NCBI GenBank assembly: GCA_025463785.1
Contig: JAODBD010000008.1
Span: forward strand, 62,001-126,000
Direction of reading: 5' to 3'
DNA length: 64,000 nt
Source: Glaciihabitans sp.
GTDB taxonomy: Bacteria; Actinomycetota; Actinomycetes; Actinomycetales; Microbacteriaceae
Below, in pieces: positions 41,556 through 50,602 of this stretch; position 1 is the stretch's first letter; each line of letters begins with the position of its first letter. The notes below the pieces were generated by a model. It made no database searches and was not told the DNA's origin. It was given only the letters and a program-made list of their open reading frames with translations. The position numbers and the translations under genes were made by a program.

Positions 41556-43172
41556 TTACTCGCGGTCGGAGCGCTCCTCAGCATCCTTCGCAGCGAGGGC
41601 GGCCGGAATCACCCTGATCGCATCGGTCACGGCCGTGATACCGGAGAGGCGTTCCGGCGATAGGACCCGATCGACGTCCTCCTGGCTCATGAGCCCGGCC
41701 TCGACAACCAGCTCAGCGATCGACGCGTTGGTCGTCAGCGCCGTGTGAGCGAGTGTCGCCGATGCCGCATAGCCGATGTACGGCGTCAACGCCGTGACAA
41801 CGCCGACGCTCGACCCCACCTGCTGCGACAGCCGCAGCTCGTTGGCGGTGATGCCATCGATGCAGTTGATGCGGAGCGTGCGGCATGCGTTCATCATCCA
41901 GGCCAGGGACTGCAGGATGCTGTGGGCTATCACGGGTTCGAATGCGTTGAGCTGCAGCTGGCCGGCTTCGGCCGCCGCAGTGACCGTGGCGTCCGCCCCG
42001 ATAACCGAGAAGGCAACCTGGTTGACGACCTCGGGGATGACCGGGTTCACTTTGCCCGGCATGATGCTCGACCCGGCCTGGCGTGGCGGAAGGTTGATCT
42101 CACCGAGTCCGGCCTGGGGCCCGCTTGAGATCAGTCGAAGGTCGTTGCAAATTTTGGAAAGTTTCACTGCGGCGCGCTTCAGGGTGCCCGAGAGAGTCAT
42201 GAAAATTCCGGCATCCGCCGTCGCCTCGATGAGGTCGGGTGCTGTCTCCATTTCGATGCCGGTGAGATCGACGAGGTGTTTGCGAACCGACTCCGCATAG
42301 CGGGGGTCTGCTGTAATCCCGGTTCCGATGGCCGTGGCGCCCATGTTGATCTCGTTGAGCCACGGCACCACTTCGCTAAGGCGGTCGTAGTCTTCGCGCA
42401 GAGTGACCGCGAAACCGTTGAACTCCTGGCCGAGCGTCATGGGCACGGCATCCTGGAGTTGCGTGCGACCCACCTTCAGGATGTGGCTGAACTCCTTGCC
42501 TTTGGCCGCAAACGACGCGGTGAGCAACTTGTGCTCCTCCAGCAGACGCTTGAGCGAGAACACCATGGCGAGCTTGATGGCCGTGGGATACACGTCGTTG
42601 GTGCTCTGGCTGCGATTGACGTCGTCAATCGGGTGCAGGTTGGAGTAATCGCCACGCGGAAGACCCAGGATCTCGAGGCCGCGATTGGCGATGACCTCGT
42701 TCGTGTTCATGTTGGTCGAGGTGCCGGCGCCGCCCTGGATGACTCCGACGACGAATTGGTCGTGCAGTGCGCCCGCTACGATCTCCTGGCAGACGCGGTC
42801 GATCAGGTCGGCCTTGTCGGCGTCGAGGACGCCGAGTTCCTTGTTGGCACGTGCAGCAGCCTGCTTCACGCGGGCGAGCGCCGTGATGAGGTCGGGGTAG
42901 TTGAAGATCGCGCGACGGGTGATGGGAAAGTTTTCGAGGGCGCGAGCCGTGTGGATGCCCCAATAAACCTCCGCGGGAATTTCGCGGGTGCCCAGCGAGT
43001 CGGTTTCGGTGCGTGTCGCGGGTGCTGCGGCTATCTCATCGCTGCCGATGGATGGTCCGTTGGTTGGCGCTGTTGCTGAGATAGTGCTCGGGTCATTGAT
43101 GGTCACGAGATTTTCGTCTCCCTCAATCGACTGTTCATTTACTTCGACCGCTTGTGGCGTTATGTCGTACAT
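41556..43172 (-). CDS. aspA: Aspartate ammonia-lyase with N-terminal extension
   Basis: 538 residues of the fumarase/aspartase superfamily. The signature GSSIMPGKVNP, the GGAGTSTNMNTNEVIANR stretch and GRTQLQDAVPMTLGQEF identify aspartase, which converts aspartate to fumarate and ammonia. The first ~57 residues before TRTETDSLGTREIPAEVYWG are a low-complexity polar extension not seen in most aspartases. It is real coding sequence because the AAGGAG site lies before the ATG at 43172. Confidence 0.92.
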   Translation of the reverse strand: MYDITPQAVEVNEQSIEGDENLVTINDPSTISATAPTNGPSIGSDEIAAAPATRTETDSLGTREIPAEVYWGIHTARALENFPITRRAIFNYPDLITALARVKQAAARANKELGVLDADKADLIDRVCQEIVAGALHDQFVVGVIQGGAGTSTNMNTNEVIANRGLEILGLPRGDYSNLHPIDDVNRSQSTNDVYPTAIKLAMVFSLKRLLEEHKLLTASFAAKGKEFSHILKVGRTQLQDAVPMTLGQEFNGFAVTLREDYDRLSEVVPWLNEINMGATAIGTGITADPRYAESVRKHLVDLTGIEMETAPDLIEATADAGIFMTLSGTLKRAAVKLSKICNDLRLISSGPQAGLGEINLPPRQAGSSIMPGKVNPVIPEVVNQVAFSVIGADATVTAAAEAGQLQLNAFEPVIAHSILQSLAWMMNACRTLRINCIDGITANELRLSQQVGSSVGVVTALTPYIGYAASATLAHTALTTNASIAELVVEAGLMSQEDVDRVLSPERLSGITAVTDAIRVIPAALAAKDAEERSDRE

Positions 43173-43259
43173 CGATCAATCTCCTTTGATTGGCGATGTC
43201 CGAGTCTACCGGGCCTCGCCCGGGAGGCCCGGCTTGCGCGACAGTAAAAACCTCGATAT

Positions 43260-43472
43260 TTACGGGTGAAACGCCGGAATGATGAGGTACACGCCGAAGG
43301 CTACCAACAACCCGCAGAGCACGAAACAGGTGATGCCCAACGCGTGTCGAACCCCCGTATTAGTGGTGGCCGGCCCGGCGAAGCGCAGTCCGAGCGAGAA
43401 CAGTGTCACGACTCCGCACGCGCCGATGATGGACGCTATGAGAACGATCAGAAAACTTCCCCAGGCGATCAT
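43260..43472 (-). CDS. Small membrane protein coupled to phosphate transporter
   Basis: 70 residues with two helices (AWGSFLIVLIASIIGACGVV and ALGITCFVLCGLLVAFGVYL). The ATG overlaps the transporter stop (ATGA), and GGAGG lies upstream. This indicates translational coupling; it may be an accessory of the phosphate carrier. Function unknown. Confidence 0.75.
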   Translation of the reverse strand: MIAWGSFLIVLIASIIGACGVVTLFSLGLRFAGPATTNTGVRHALGITCFVLCGLLVAFGVYLIIPAFHP

Positions 43473-44626
43473 GACCGCGCTCCTCCCTGAATGGGCTTCT
43501 TTCGTTTCTTCGGGCGCACGAACTGCGTCGGCTCGAGCCCGAGGTCGTGGGATGTCACCGCTGACCGACGGGAGTACACGAAAATCCCGACGACGATTGC
43601 GGTCGCGACAACGAGATCCCCGATGATACCGACAAGTCCCAGTTCTGTTGCCCATGCGGCAAGCGCACCGACCGTCGCCGCCGCCGGAATCGTGATGAGC
43701 CAGCCAAGCGCGATGCGGCCGGCCGTCTTCCACCGGACGGATGCGCCCTTCCGGCCGATCCCGGTACCGATGACCGAACCGGATGCAACCTGCGTCGTCG
43801 AGAGCGCGAACCCGAGATGCGTCGACGCGAGGATCGCGGCCGTCGTCGCAGCCTCGGCCGCAAATCCCTGGCCCGGCTCGATCTCGGTAATGCCCTTGCC
43901 GAGAGTCTTGATGATGCGCCAGCCGCCGGTGTACGTGCCGAGAGCGATGGCAATCGCACAGACCAGGATGACCCAGAACTCGGGCGACGAACCCTCGGAT
44001 TGAATACCGCCTGCAATGAGCGTCAGCGTGATGACGCCCATGGTCTTCTGCGCGTCGTTCGTACCGTGCGCAAGGGATACCAGCGATGAAGTAAAGATCT
44101 GGCCGTAGCGGAAGCCTTCGCGCTGGCGCTTCCTGGTGACCGCATAGGCGATCCTCGTGGCAAGGAATGCGACCAGGCCAGCGGTGATGGGCGCAAGGAC
44201 GGCGGGGATGACGACGTTCGACATCAGGATCGAAAGGTTGATGGAGTTGAAACCCATCCCGACAATCGCAGCGCCGATGAGCCCGCCGAACAGCGCGTGG
44301 CTCGAGCTCGATGGAAGGCCGAGCACCCAGGTCACGAGATTCCAGAGAATGGCGCCGATCAGGCCAGCGAAGATCAGCGTCGGCGTGATCTCGATGCCGT
44401 GCTGACCGTGATTTATCAGCCCGCCGGAGATGGTCTTGGCGACCTTGGTTGAGATGAACGCGCCGACCAGATTGAGTACAGCCGCGATCCCGACGGCGAC
44501 CCTTGGGCTGAGCGCTCCAGTCGCGATCGGGGTCGCCATCGCATTCGCGGTGTCGTGGAACCCGTTGGTGAAGTCGAAAAAGAGGGCCAGTGCGATGACT
44601 AGCGCGACCATGAGCTGGATGTCCAC
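43469..44626 (-). CDS. pit: Low-affinity inorganic phosphate transporter
   Basis: 385 residues, about ten membrane helices with the two inverted PiT signatures: FDFTNGFHDTANAMATPIAT and LAHGTNDAQKTMGVITLTL. It imports phosphate (as metal phosphate) with protons. The C-terminus is basic (RPKKRKKPIQGGARS). The GTG start has a nearby TAAGAC element but no clear ribosome site. No PhoU-like partner is adjacent; the small coupled membrane protein follows. Confidence 0.93.
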   Translation of the reverse strand: MDIQLMVALVIALALFFDFTNGFHDTANAMATPIATGALSPRVAVGIAAVLNLVGAFISTKVAKTISGGLINHGQHGIEITPTLIFAGLIGAILWNLVTWVLGLPSSSSHALFGGLIGAAIVGMGFNSINLSILMSNVVIPAVLAPITAGLVAFLATRIAYAVTRKRQREGFRYGQIFTSSLVSLAHGTNDAQKTMGVITLTLIAGGIQSEGSSPEFWVILVCAIAIALGTYTGGWRIIKTLGKGITEIEPGQGFAAEAATTAAILASTHLGFALSTTQVASGSVIGTGIGRKGASVRWKTAGRIALGWLITIPAAATVGALAAWATELGLVGIIGDLVVATAIVVGIFVYSRRSAVTSHDLGLEPTQFVRPKKRKKPIQGGARS

Positions 44627-44925
44627 TGCGCACGAGTCTTACAGTCGGGAGAACGGCCCGCAACTGGGAAGAGAACGGCAGGCAAATATCTCCATCAGGC
44701 CGCAAAATGACGAGATATGTGTCACCGAACTTTCCTCGAAATGACTCCAATTTGTGATGCACGGATCGGCGAATCGCCAGATATGCTGGTCAGGGCCGTG
44801 TCATCTGGATGCGTTTGCCTCGCCACCCGCGTTTTGGGGGGCGCGAAAGCCTGTTGTTCAGAGCCTCCGTTCCCTAGAGTGCAGGAAACCTGTAACACAT
44901 TAAGGATTACCGGGGGTACCACAGG
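44627..44925. other. Intergenic region between pit and DUF2510 gene
   Basis: About 300 bp between divergent genes, so both promoters should lie here. I see no gene, RNA or repeat. A TAAGGAT element about 19 bp before the GTG at 44926 could be a -10 box, with GGGGGT as ribosome site. Confidence 0.4.
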
Positions 44926-46059
44926 GTGAACGACGACAACGGCTTCGGCGTACCAGCAGGCTGGTATCCCGACCCGCTCGGCCTACCGCAGATGCGGTGG
45001 TGGGATAACCACGGCTGGACCGAGCACACGACGGAGGCGCGCGCCCCAATCGTCATCCAGGAGGCCAAGCTGGCCTGGGCTGATGATGACCCTGCAGTCG
45101 ACGAACTTCCGACGCGACGCGAGATGCGTGAGCGTGAGCGTGGCACGGGCGCAGACGATGGCCTCGATGTCGACGGTTCACCGACCGCAGCGTCACTCCT
45201 TCAACTTGAGCCGCCTTCGTGGGATGCATTGCCTGCGGATGAGCCTGCTCCTGAGATCCTGCCGATCCCGGAATTCATCCCCTCGCACACGACCACGGGT
45301 GCTCCCGCAGCGACACCGCAGACGGTGCCGGCTTTTGCTGCCTCGACAGCACCCGCTGCGCAGGCCGTGTATGCACAGGATGCTGCGGCAACTACCGCTG
45401 CTGCCCGCACTCCCGGTACGCCGTGGGCACACGGCAAGGCTCCCAGCGCGAACACTCCGGGCGGCTGGGTCATTGCGCTTCTTCCGCTCGTTCAGCTCGT
45501 TGGCACCCTTCTCGTCGTCGCATCCGCTGGTGCGGGCGGCACGAACGTTGCCGTCGTCCTGACGATCCTGATTGCTCCTTACTTCGTGTCGATCCCGTTC
45601 GCGGTCACCGACGAACGCGCACTTCGCCGCCACGGTTACGACCGCACGGCATCGTGGGCGTGGGTGTTGCTCTCCGGCCCGATCTATCTGATCGCCCGCG
45701 CAGTCAGCATCGTGATGCGCGCAGGAAACGGGTTTGGGCCCATCCTCGTGTGGGGTGCACTCGTAGTTCTGCAGGTCGGCTCCATTGTCGCCGTACCCGG
45801 TCTCGTCATCTCAGCCCTGCCGCAGGTGTTCTCAGACCAGGCCGCGCAGTCAATCGAGCAGGCAGCGACAGTCTTCGGTCCGATCTCGAGTGTTCATTGC
45901 CCGAGCCCGCCCGCAACCGTTATGGGCCAGGAGTTCAGCTGCACGCTGAACACCATCGGTTCAGGCCAGACCTACCACGTGACCGCGAGCCTCGCACGTC
46001 AGAACGGCTGGATTGGCTGGGTTGTCACCGACTGGGGCAAGTACAGCATGAGCCGCTAA
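44926..46059 (+). CDS. DUF2510/DUF4333 membrane protein (paralog 1)
   Basis: 377 residues. The N-terminal DUF2510 module is GWYPDPLGLPQMRWWDNHGW. A disordered Ala/Pro/Thr-rich linker contains ELPTRREMRERER. Four membrane helices follow (about 180-300), then an extracellular DUF4333 module (SVHCPSPPATVMGQEFSCTL, TVTASLARQN-like strand) with two Cys. DUF2510 is a small Trp-rich, SHOCT-like domain of unknown role. A paralog without DUF4333 follows downstream. Confidence 0.82.
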   Translation: MNDDNGFGVPAGWYPDPLGLPQMRWWDNHGWTEHTTEARAPIVIQEAKLAWADDDPAVDELPTRREMRERERGTGADDGLDVDGSPTAASLLQLEPPSWDALPADEPAPEILPIPEFIPSHTTTGAPAATPQTVPAFAASTAPAAQAVYAQDAAATTAAARTPGTPWAHGKAPSANTPGGWVIALLPLVQLVGTLLVVASAGAGGTNVAVVLTILIAPYFVSIPFAVTDERALRRHGYDRTASWAWVLLSGPIYLIARAVSIVMRAGNGFGPILVWGALVVLQVGSIVAVPGLVISALPQVFSDQAAQSIEQAATVFGPISSVHCPSPPATVMGQEFSCTLNTIGSGQTYHVTASLARQNGWIGWVVTDWGKYSMSR

Positions 46060-46207
46060 GGACTGCGCCGAGAACCCTAGTTCTCAGCCAGCCTTACAGA
46101 TCAGCGCCCTAGCTGGTAGTAACGTTCCGTCTCGGAAAGCCTTGTGTTTTCCGTTGATTCCCGGCCATCTGGCCGGGCCCGCAGCCACCCCGAAGGCGGT
46201 CCAACTC

Positions 46208-47386
46208 GTGTCAGATACGTCTACCTCTGGTGCCGGAGGCGCCGCCGGTCCGGGCTGGTACGCGGATCCTCATGATCCGAGGCAGTTGCGGTGGTGGAGC
46301 GGCACGACCTGGACCGACCACGTTTCGCCCATTGCGACGCCTGCGGCGACGGAACCGAGTGTCGCCCAGCCGGTCGTTGCCACGGAACCCACGGTTGCCC
46401 GGCAGCCTCCAGAGGACGCCCTGCCGTCGCGTCGAGCGCTGCGTGAGAACACGGCAGAGTCGATACCGCAGTCAAATCCGTCGGCGGCAACAACCTCGGC
46501 GCCAACCCCTGCGGTGACCCCGCCGAATGCGTGGAACCAGCCCCTGCTCCAGCCATCCGAGTCGTACCAATCGGCGCCGGCGCAGCCCTCAGCCTCTGAT
46601 CCGGCCCCGTACCAGTTGTCGCCGGAGCAGAACGCGTGGAACCAGCCCGTGCAACCTGTGCAGCCAGCGCAGCCAGTCCAGCCAGCTGGCTACACGGAAG
46701 CGCCAGCGACGGCACAGACGCCCAGCTGGGGTCAGCCCGCAGACCAGGCTCCGCAATCCTTCCAGATTCCGCCGGCCTATCAGCCCCCGAGCGCCCCGGT
46801 CACGGGGTCTGAGACGCCTTCCGGGCTCGACACGCTGTTTGGCACGCCTGCCAACACTTCGCCGACCCCCGCGGCCGCATTGCCCCCTGCGGACGCCTTG
46901 CCCCCCATGGACGCCGCGCCCGCAACCTCGGACGGCCCGCAGTGGGGACTCGTTCACAACAGTCGCCGGTCGGATGCCGCGCGCAGGCCCGAGAGCGCGT
47001 CAACCGCGTGGGTATGGATCATCGCCATCTCGCCGCTGATCGCCGCCGGAGCTATTGGGTACGTGCTGTACCCACACGGGTTGGACTTCAGCAACTGGAT
47101 GTTGCAGGCCGCAGCCGCTGCGCCCTACATTCTGGTGCTCCTGTTCGCCGTTGCCGACCGCAGCCGACTCTCGGCCCTCGGTCATGAGAATCCGGCGACC
47201 TGGGCCTGGGCAGTTCTGACGGCCCCCGTCTACCTGATCGCACGAGCCAACGTGATTCGCCGCGAGATGGGTGGCGGAGGCATCCCCCTGATCATCTGGG
47301 CCGTATGCGTTGTTCTCGCCATTGTTGGCTTCGTGGCATTCGGCCTCATCGAACACCACCCTCTGCTCGCTGGCCTCCCTGGCTGA
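46208..47386 (+). CDS. DUF2510 membrane protein (paralog 2)
   Basis: 392 residues. DUF2510 module GWYADPHDPRQLRWWSGTTW, then DALPSRRALREN (the same LPxRRxxRE motif as paralog 1). A ~200-residue Pro/Gln/Ala-rich linker with QPVQPVQPAQ repeats precedes four membrane helices; unlike paralog 1 no DUF4333 module follows. The GTG at 46208 is chosen because the DUF2510 sequence begins just after it and AAGGCGG lies upstream. The 3' end overlaps the convergent SseB-like gene by 41 bp. Confidence 0.78.
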   Translation: MSDTSTSGAGGAAGPGWYADPHDPRQLRWWSGTTWTDHVSPIATPAATEPSVAQPVVATEPTVARQPPEDALPSRRALRENTAESIPQSNPSAATTSAPTPAVTPPNAWNQPLLQPSESYQSAPAQPSASDPAPYQLSPEQNAWNQPVQPVQPAQPVQPAGYTEAPATAQTPSWGQPADQAPQSFQIPPAYQPPSAPVTGSETPSGLDTLFGTPANTSPTPAAALPPADALPPMDAAPATSDGPQWGLVHNSRRSDAARRPESASTAWVWIIAISPLIAAGAIGYVLYPHGLDFSNWMLQAAAAAPYILVLLFAVADRSRLSALGHENPATWAWAVLTAPVYLIARANVIRREMGGGGIPLIIWAVCVVLAIVGFVAFGLIEHHPLLAGLPG

Positions 47387-47852
47387 CGCTCGCATCACCT
47401 GATGCCGCTGTGATATCCACCAAAGGCTCACCCGCCTCATAGTCGTCCTCGGCGATCCAGCGCACGCCGGTGCGATGCGAGAGCAGCATGCCACGGAGTT
47501 TCACCCCGCCCTCGGCGCACGCTGCCTTCAGCGACCTGGCCCACACCGCATCCTGAGCCGTCAGCCGCGCTGCGCCGTACCGCTCCCACACGGTCACGAT
47601 CGAGCTCGCGTCGATTTCGATCATGACCTCACTGAGTTGCGCAACCAGCTGTGCCGTTTCGTCGTCTGTTGGACTCGACGGCAGGCCATCGACGGGGATC
47701 ATTAACGGAAGCTGAACGCCTTCGCTGTCGAGGAACATGAACCACAACTGCCGCGTGTTGGCGCGTCCGATGAGCTGGCTTACCCGCTCTTCGATCTCGC
47801 TGTCAGTTGTGAGCGGTGCCAGCTGGGCTTCTTCATAGGGGATCGGATTCAT
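47346..47852 (-). CDS. SseB-like hypothetical protein
   Basis: 168 residues, soluble. The segment RANTRQLWFMFLDSEGVQLP, LMIPVDGLP followed by an alternating helix-strand pattern (SIVTVWERYGAARLTAQDAV, LKAACAEGGVKLRGMLLSH) suggests an SseB-type domain, but this is uncertain. The ATG at 47852 is favoured over one 10 codons upstream. Overlaps the 3' end of DUF2510 paralog 2 tail to tail. Confidence 0.6.
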   Translation of the reverse strand: MNPIPYEEAQLAPLTTDSEIEERVSQLIGRANTRQLWFMFLDSEGVQLPLMIPVDGLPSSPTDDETAQLVAQLSEVMIEIDASSIVTVWERYGAARLTAQDAVWARSLKAACAEGGVKLRGMLLSHRTGVRWIAEDDYEAGEPLVDITAASGDASVSQGGQRAEGGVR

Positions 47853-47963
47853 GGGAACAACTCTTTCGCCGGAGGAGCCCATTCCTGCGCGACGGCGACG
47901 ATTGGGGGATGATCATTTCGCCTGTCGTGCGGTGGAGGAGATGCGAGCGGCAAGAATGGAGCC

Positions 47964-48854
47964 ATGTCGCGAACCGTTCTTGTCATCCTGAATCAACCGT
48001 CACTTGACACGCCCGCGCACCACAGCGGAGCGAGCGAGTATGCCCTGGTCGATCCCGCCGTTCCACACTTGAACGTGCTCGACCTGGCAGCGACCCGTGG
48101 TGACGGGATTTTTGAGTCGCTGAGTATCACCGCCGGCCGGCCGCACGCGATCGACGCGCACCTGCGCCGTTTCGCGGCCTCAGCACGAAAGCTCGACCTC
48201 CCAGCACCCGATCTGAATGCTTGGCGGGACGCGATCCACGCAGTCGTCGCCGAGCTTGATCCGGTCGCCGAGGCCGTCGTCAAGATTGTGATGTCGCGCG
48301 GCGTCGAAGGGGACGTCAAGCCGACCGGATGGGCGTACGCGTGGCCGTCGCCGGATTATCGGGCCGCTCGCGAAGACGGAATTAGCGTCATCACGCTCGA
48401 CCGCGGCTATCGCCACGACATCGAGCAAACGGCACCGTGGCTGTTGACGGGCGCGAAGACGCTCTCCTATGCCATCAATCGTGCGGTCCTGCGCGAAGCG
48501 GCCAAGCGCGGCGCAGACGACGTGATCTTCGTGAGCTCGGACGGTTTCATTCTCGAGGGTCCTACCTCGAGTGTGCTGTTTCGACGCGCAAACGCGATCC
48601 TGACGCCCGGGACCGGCCTCGGCATCCTCGAGGGGACAACGCAGGGTGACCTGTTCGCCTGGGCCCGGACTCGGGGCATGGAGACCGGATTCGAGCTGCT
48701 TACGCCTGCCCAGCTCGCCGAATCGGACGCAATCTGGCTGGTCTCGAGCGGGAGGCAGGCGGCACCCGTGCGGGAGATCGATGGTGTGCCCCACACGATC
48801 GACCGAGAGCTGAGCGCCGCGATGAATGCATTCCTGCTGGACCGCACGCGGTAG
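47964..48854 (+). CDS. Class IV aminotransferase-fold lyase, PabC-like
   Basis: 296 residues, fold type IV PLP enzyme. The catalytic Lys is in WLLTGAKTLSYAINRAVL. RGDGIFESLSITAGRPHAID and SDGFILEGPTSSVLF, then GILEGTTQGDLF match 4-amino-4-deoxychorismate lyase. It should release 4-aminobenzoate for folate synthesis. Branched-chain aminotransferase or D-amino acid transaminase cannot be excluded, since these share the fold. No pabA/pabB is adjacent. Confidence 0.85.
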   Translation: MSRTVLVILNQPSLDTPAHHSGASEYALVDPAVPHLNVLDLAATRGDGIFESLSITAGRPHAIDAHLRRFAASARKLDLPAPDLNAWRDAIHAVVAELDPVAEAVVKIVMSRGVEGDVKPTGWAYAWPSPDYRAAREDGISVITLDRGYRHDIEQTAPWLLTGAKTLSYAINRAVLREAAKRGADDVIFVSSDGFILEGPTSSVLFRRANAILTPGTGLGILEGTTQGDLFAWARTRGMETGFELLTPAQLAESDAIWLVSSGRQAAPVREIDGVPHTIDRELSAAMNAFLLDRTR

Positions 48855-49167
48855 CCGCGATGCTGGTGTCGGCTGGGAAGTGGGAGGAGCCGGGGCGGCG
48901 ACCGATAATTGCGATGAGCCATAAATTCCGGAAGAGCTACCCCCGTAAATTTCCGGATGACTCACGCCCGGCCGCCGCACCCGAGTGTCCCCCTGTAGTG
49001 CTTGTATGTAAGTTATGCCGTTTGGCCACAACCGCGCTCCCCCCAGTGTGGGGCACGCAGGAATCGGGACGATTGGGCAGACCCAGCAGCGCAGAAATGC
49101 CCTGCCGAAGACGGCGTGGCGGGTCAACTCGTCCCCTCCGGAAACCTGTCGGGCGTAGGGTCAAAGG
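48855..49167. other. Intergenic region before maltokinase gene
   Basis: No gene is seen in 313 bp. Two near-identical words, AAATTCCGG (48923-48931) and AAATTTCCGG (48947-48956), are 24 bp apart and could be a binding site. A CCCCCC...GGGG palindrome lies near 49035-49055. The leaderless promoter of the maltokinase gene is at 49156. Confidence 0.4.
49156..49161 (+). promoter_or_regulatory. -10 box (TAGGGT), leaderless start
   Basis: Six bases upstream of the GTG at 49168. Confidence 0.5.
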
Positions 49168-50523
49168 GTGAGTGCACACGCTGGCACCGACGAATTCGGC
49201 CTCCCCGACGCGCTCGCGACCTGGGTCGCGAAGCAGCGCTGGTATGCGGGCAAAGGGTCCGAGCCGCGGCTCGAACGCATCGGCGGCTGGTCCATCGGCG
49301 ACGAGACCGTGCGCATAACGACCCACTACATTCTCGACCGAGGCGTGACATCCATTCGCCTTTACCAGGTGCCGCTCACCGAACGTACGGTGCCCCTCGA
49401 CGACATCAAGGCAATCGATATCGTGGATGGCCGATACATCTACGACGCCCCTCACGATCCCGCATATGCGCCTGCGCTGCTTGGACTCATCCTCACGGAG
49501 GGGACAGTCGAGGACGCGCGCGGACATCGGCAGCCGGGCACTCCCCCGCTGGTCGTCACGAACTCGGCGGTGCTGCGCGGCGAGCAATCGAACACGTCGA
49601 TCATTTGCGAGGTCGATGGCGGCGCGCCCGTCATCATCAAGGTTTTTCGCGCCCTTCACCACGGGAACAACCCTGATGTCGTCCTCCAGTCCGCAATTGC
49701 TGCGGCCGGATCCCCACTGGTGCCGACATCGGTTGGCTACCTCTCCGGCGAGTGGCGCGACAGCGGTCGGCCCGACCAGATCGCCCGCGGCCATCTTGCC
49801 TTCGCACAGGAGTTCATCCCGGGCGCCAAAGACGCCTGGCGCCTCGCCCTCTCGTCAGCTCTCACCGGCACGGACTTCTCGGTCGAAGCACGCGCGCTGG
49901 GCGAGGCGACATCGCAGGTTCATGCAACTCTCGCCGCGGTTCTGCCCACGAGACAGCCGACGGCAGCTGACATCGACGAAATCATCGCGGGAATGCGCGG
50001 TCGACTGGATCTTGCAATCGAGGAGGTACCTTCGCTCGCGGAGTATCGCCTGTTGATTGAGAGTGTTTTCGAGGGTGCTCGCGATGCACCGTGGCCCGCA
50101 CTCCAGCGCATTCACGGCGACTTCCACCTCGGGCAGGTGCTCGAGGCACCGGGCCGCGGCTGGGTACTCGTCGACTTCGAGGGCGAGCCGCTTCGCGCGA
50201 TGACCGAGCGCTCTGAACCCGATGTGACGCTTCGGGATGTCGCCGGCATGCTTCGCTCGTTCGACTACGCAGCAGGATCGGTTGCGCTGACGAGCGGCGG
50301 CGAGACCCCCGCCGAGTGGGCATCGGCTGCGAGGCACAGTTTTATCGACGGTTACATCGCTGGGTCGGGCAAGAATGTCCGTGATCATCGTGAACTCCTC
50401 GACGCCTTCGAGATCGACAAGGCGCTTTACGAGGCCGTGTACGAGGCTCGCAATCGGCCCGACTGGATCGAAATCCCGGTCGCTGCCATCCGTCGGCTCG
50501 CTGAACGACGCGCTCGACTCTAG
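49168..50523 (+). CDS. Maltokinase (Mak/Pep2)
   Basis: 451 residues. The N-terminal cap domain starts with WVAKQRWYAGKGSEPRLERI. The kinase-like part has GEQSNTSIICEV, the catalytic loop RIHGDFHLGQVL, and VLVDFEGEPLR with the metal Asp. It phosphorylates maltose to maltose-1-phosphate for GlgE-type alpha-glucan synthesis, usually with trehalose synthase TreS. Neither treS nor glgE is in the window downstream, so it stands alone here. The start is leaderless. Confidence 0.9.
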   Translation: MSAHAGTDEFGLPDALATWVAKQRWYAGKGSEPRLERIGGWSIGDETVRITTHYILDRGVTSIRLYQVPLTERTVPLDDIKAIDIVDGRYIYDAPHDPAYAPALLGLILTEGTVEDARGHRQPGTPPLVVTNSAVLRGEQSNTSIICEVDGGAPVIIKVFRALHHGNNPDVVLQSAIAAAGSPLVPTSVGYLSGEWRDSGRPDQIARGHLAFAQEFIPGAKDAWRLALSSALTGTDFSVEARALGEATSQVHATLAAVLPTRQPTAADIDEIIAGMRGRLDLAIEEVPSLAEYRLLIESVFEGARDAPWPALQRIHGDFHLGQVLEAPGRGWVLVDFEGEPLRAMTERSEPDVTLRDVAGMLRSFDYAAGSVALTSGGETPAEWASAARHSFIDGYIAGSGKNVRDHRELLDAFEIDKALYEAVYEARNRPDWIEIPVAAIRRLAERRARL

Positions 50524-50535
50524 CCAGAAGCGGTT

Positions 50536-50586
50536 CGTTAGCGTATCTAACGATTTGGCGCAAGGCCTTTATCCCCCGTTTGGGGG
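50536..50586. repeat. Two palindromes between maltokinase and DksA-like genes
   Basis: CGTTAG/CTAACG with a 5-base spacer (50536-50552), then CCCCC/GGGGG with a 4-base loop (50573-50586). They could form a terminator for the kinase gene or sites for a regulator of the next gene. There is no clear T-tract. Confidence 0.5.
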
Positions 50587-50602
50587 TGGCTGTAATTGAC
50601 CC

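Noticed and set aside
43260-44762. 500-codon minus-strand frame spanning the phosphate transporter
   Set aside because: Only its last 70 codons are real (the small membrane protein). The rest is an out-of-frame reading of the transporter with Arg/His-rich nonsense.
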